Below, piece after piece: positions 6,300 to 6,424 of a stretch of DNA of 6,424 nt; within the stretch, counting starts at the first letter, position 1, and the number at the start of each line of letters is the position of its first letter. Position numbers and translations under genes: made by a program. The stretch is taken from NCBI GenBank assembly GCA_900556795.1, contig USQD01000118.1, positions 1-6,424 of the forward strand, read 5' to 3'. The DNA comes from an uncultured Prevotella sp. (GTDB taxonomy: Bacteria; Bacteroidota; Bacteroidia; Bacteroidales; Bacteroidaceae). Under the pieces are notes generated by a model, which worked only from the letters and a program-made list of their open reading frames with translations, had not been told where the DNA came from and ran no database searches.

Positions 6300-6319
6300 G
6301 TTAATCAATTATGCTTATG

Positions 6320-6348
6320 ATGGCTCAATTATCCAAGAAAAGAGCCAT
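6320..6348 (-). other. Leader hairpin upstream of mlaE
   Basis: ATGGCTC at 6320-6326 and GAGCCAT at 6342-6348 form a 7-bp stem with a 15-base loop. On the - strand this lies between the -7 box and the mlaE start, so it would sit in the transcript leader. It has no following U run, so it does not look like a terminator. It may affect mRNA stability or bind a regulator; a chance palindrome is not excluded. Confidence 0.4.
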
Positions 6349-6367
6349 TTCTTATTAAATTATGGTG

Positions 6368-6375
6368 CAAAATTA
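6368..6375 (-). promoter_or_regulatory. Bacteroidetes -7 promoter box for the mlaEF operon
   Basis: Read on the - strand this is TAATTTTG, matching TAnnTTTG at all fixed positions. The predicted transcript start is near 6361, giving a leader of about 60 bases before the ATG at 6299. A TTG lies 22 bases upstream (6398-6400), slightly farther than the usual -33 spacing of about 19, so the -33 element is weak or degenerate. Confidence 0.62.
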
Positions 6376-6424
6376 ACCAAAATCCTCTAAAAAACTGCAA
6401 TATTGTGAATAGTTTTTGAATTTA

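Noticed and set aside
6410..6418. TAGTTTTTG as a + strand promoter box at the right edge
   Set aside because: The spacing inside the motif is one base too long for TAnnTTTG, and no gene is visible downstream before the window ends.
33..6424. CRISPR array, insertion sequence, phage or toxin-antitoxin genes
   Set aside because: No regularly spaced direct repeats, transposase or integrase motifs, terminal inverted repeats or small two-gene toxin modules are visible. All sizeable frames are accounted for by conserved genes, one lipoprotein and their shadows.

Overview
The window reads as a contig end from a member of the order Bacteroidales, most likely a gut Prevotella/Segatella-type bacterium. 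This is inferred from the Bacteroidetes-type -7 promoter boxes (TAnnTTTG), the AT-rich leaders without Shine-Dalgarno sequences, the gene order DUF177-rpmF-fabH-era-der, and the protein sequences. Nothing in the window fixes the species. The first 32 bases are not genomic: they match the Illumina TruSeq read-2 adapter, so biological sequence starts at 33.

Left block, + strand (33-1925): a promoter whose upstream half is lost at the adapter junction drives a tight operon. It encodes a YceD/DUF177 protein linked to 23S rRNA accumulation, ribosomal protein L32 (rpmF) and beta-ketoacyl-ACP synthase III (fabH). rpmF and fabH overlap by one base (TAATG). A long stem-loop at 1866-1925 closes the unit. 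Its 3' arm covers the first possible ATG of the next reading frame, so era should start at 1947 and not 1914.

Middle block, + strand (1947-4709): era and der encode two GTPases needed for 30S and 50S assembly. They are separated by 128 bases unusually rich in small stem-loops. A short heptamer repeat tract then leads into a small lipoprotein gene of unknown function. A near-perfect 21-bp bidirectional terminator (4726-4772) ends this block and also the convergent unit.

Right block, - strand (6299 down to 4789): mlaE and mlaF encode the permease and ATPase of an MCE/Mla-type lipid ABC transporter. They form a two-gene operon with a -7 box at 6368-6375 and a leader hairpin. The substrate-binding MCE protein (MlaD) is not in the window.

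The genes link ribosome assembly, initiation of fatty acid synthesis and envelope lipid transport, all housekeeping functions. I see no mobile element, CRISPR array, RNA gene or defence system. I do not think the window contains a new biological system. The points worth checking are the adapter, two start corrections (era and mlaE), the structured intergenic regions, the heptamer tract and the orphan lipoprotein.
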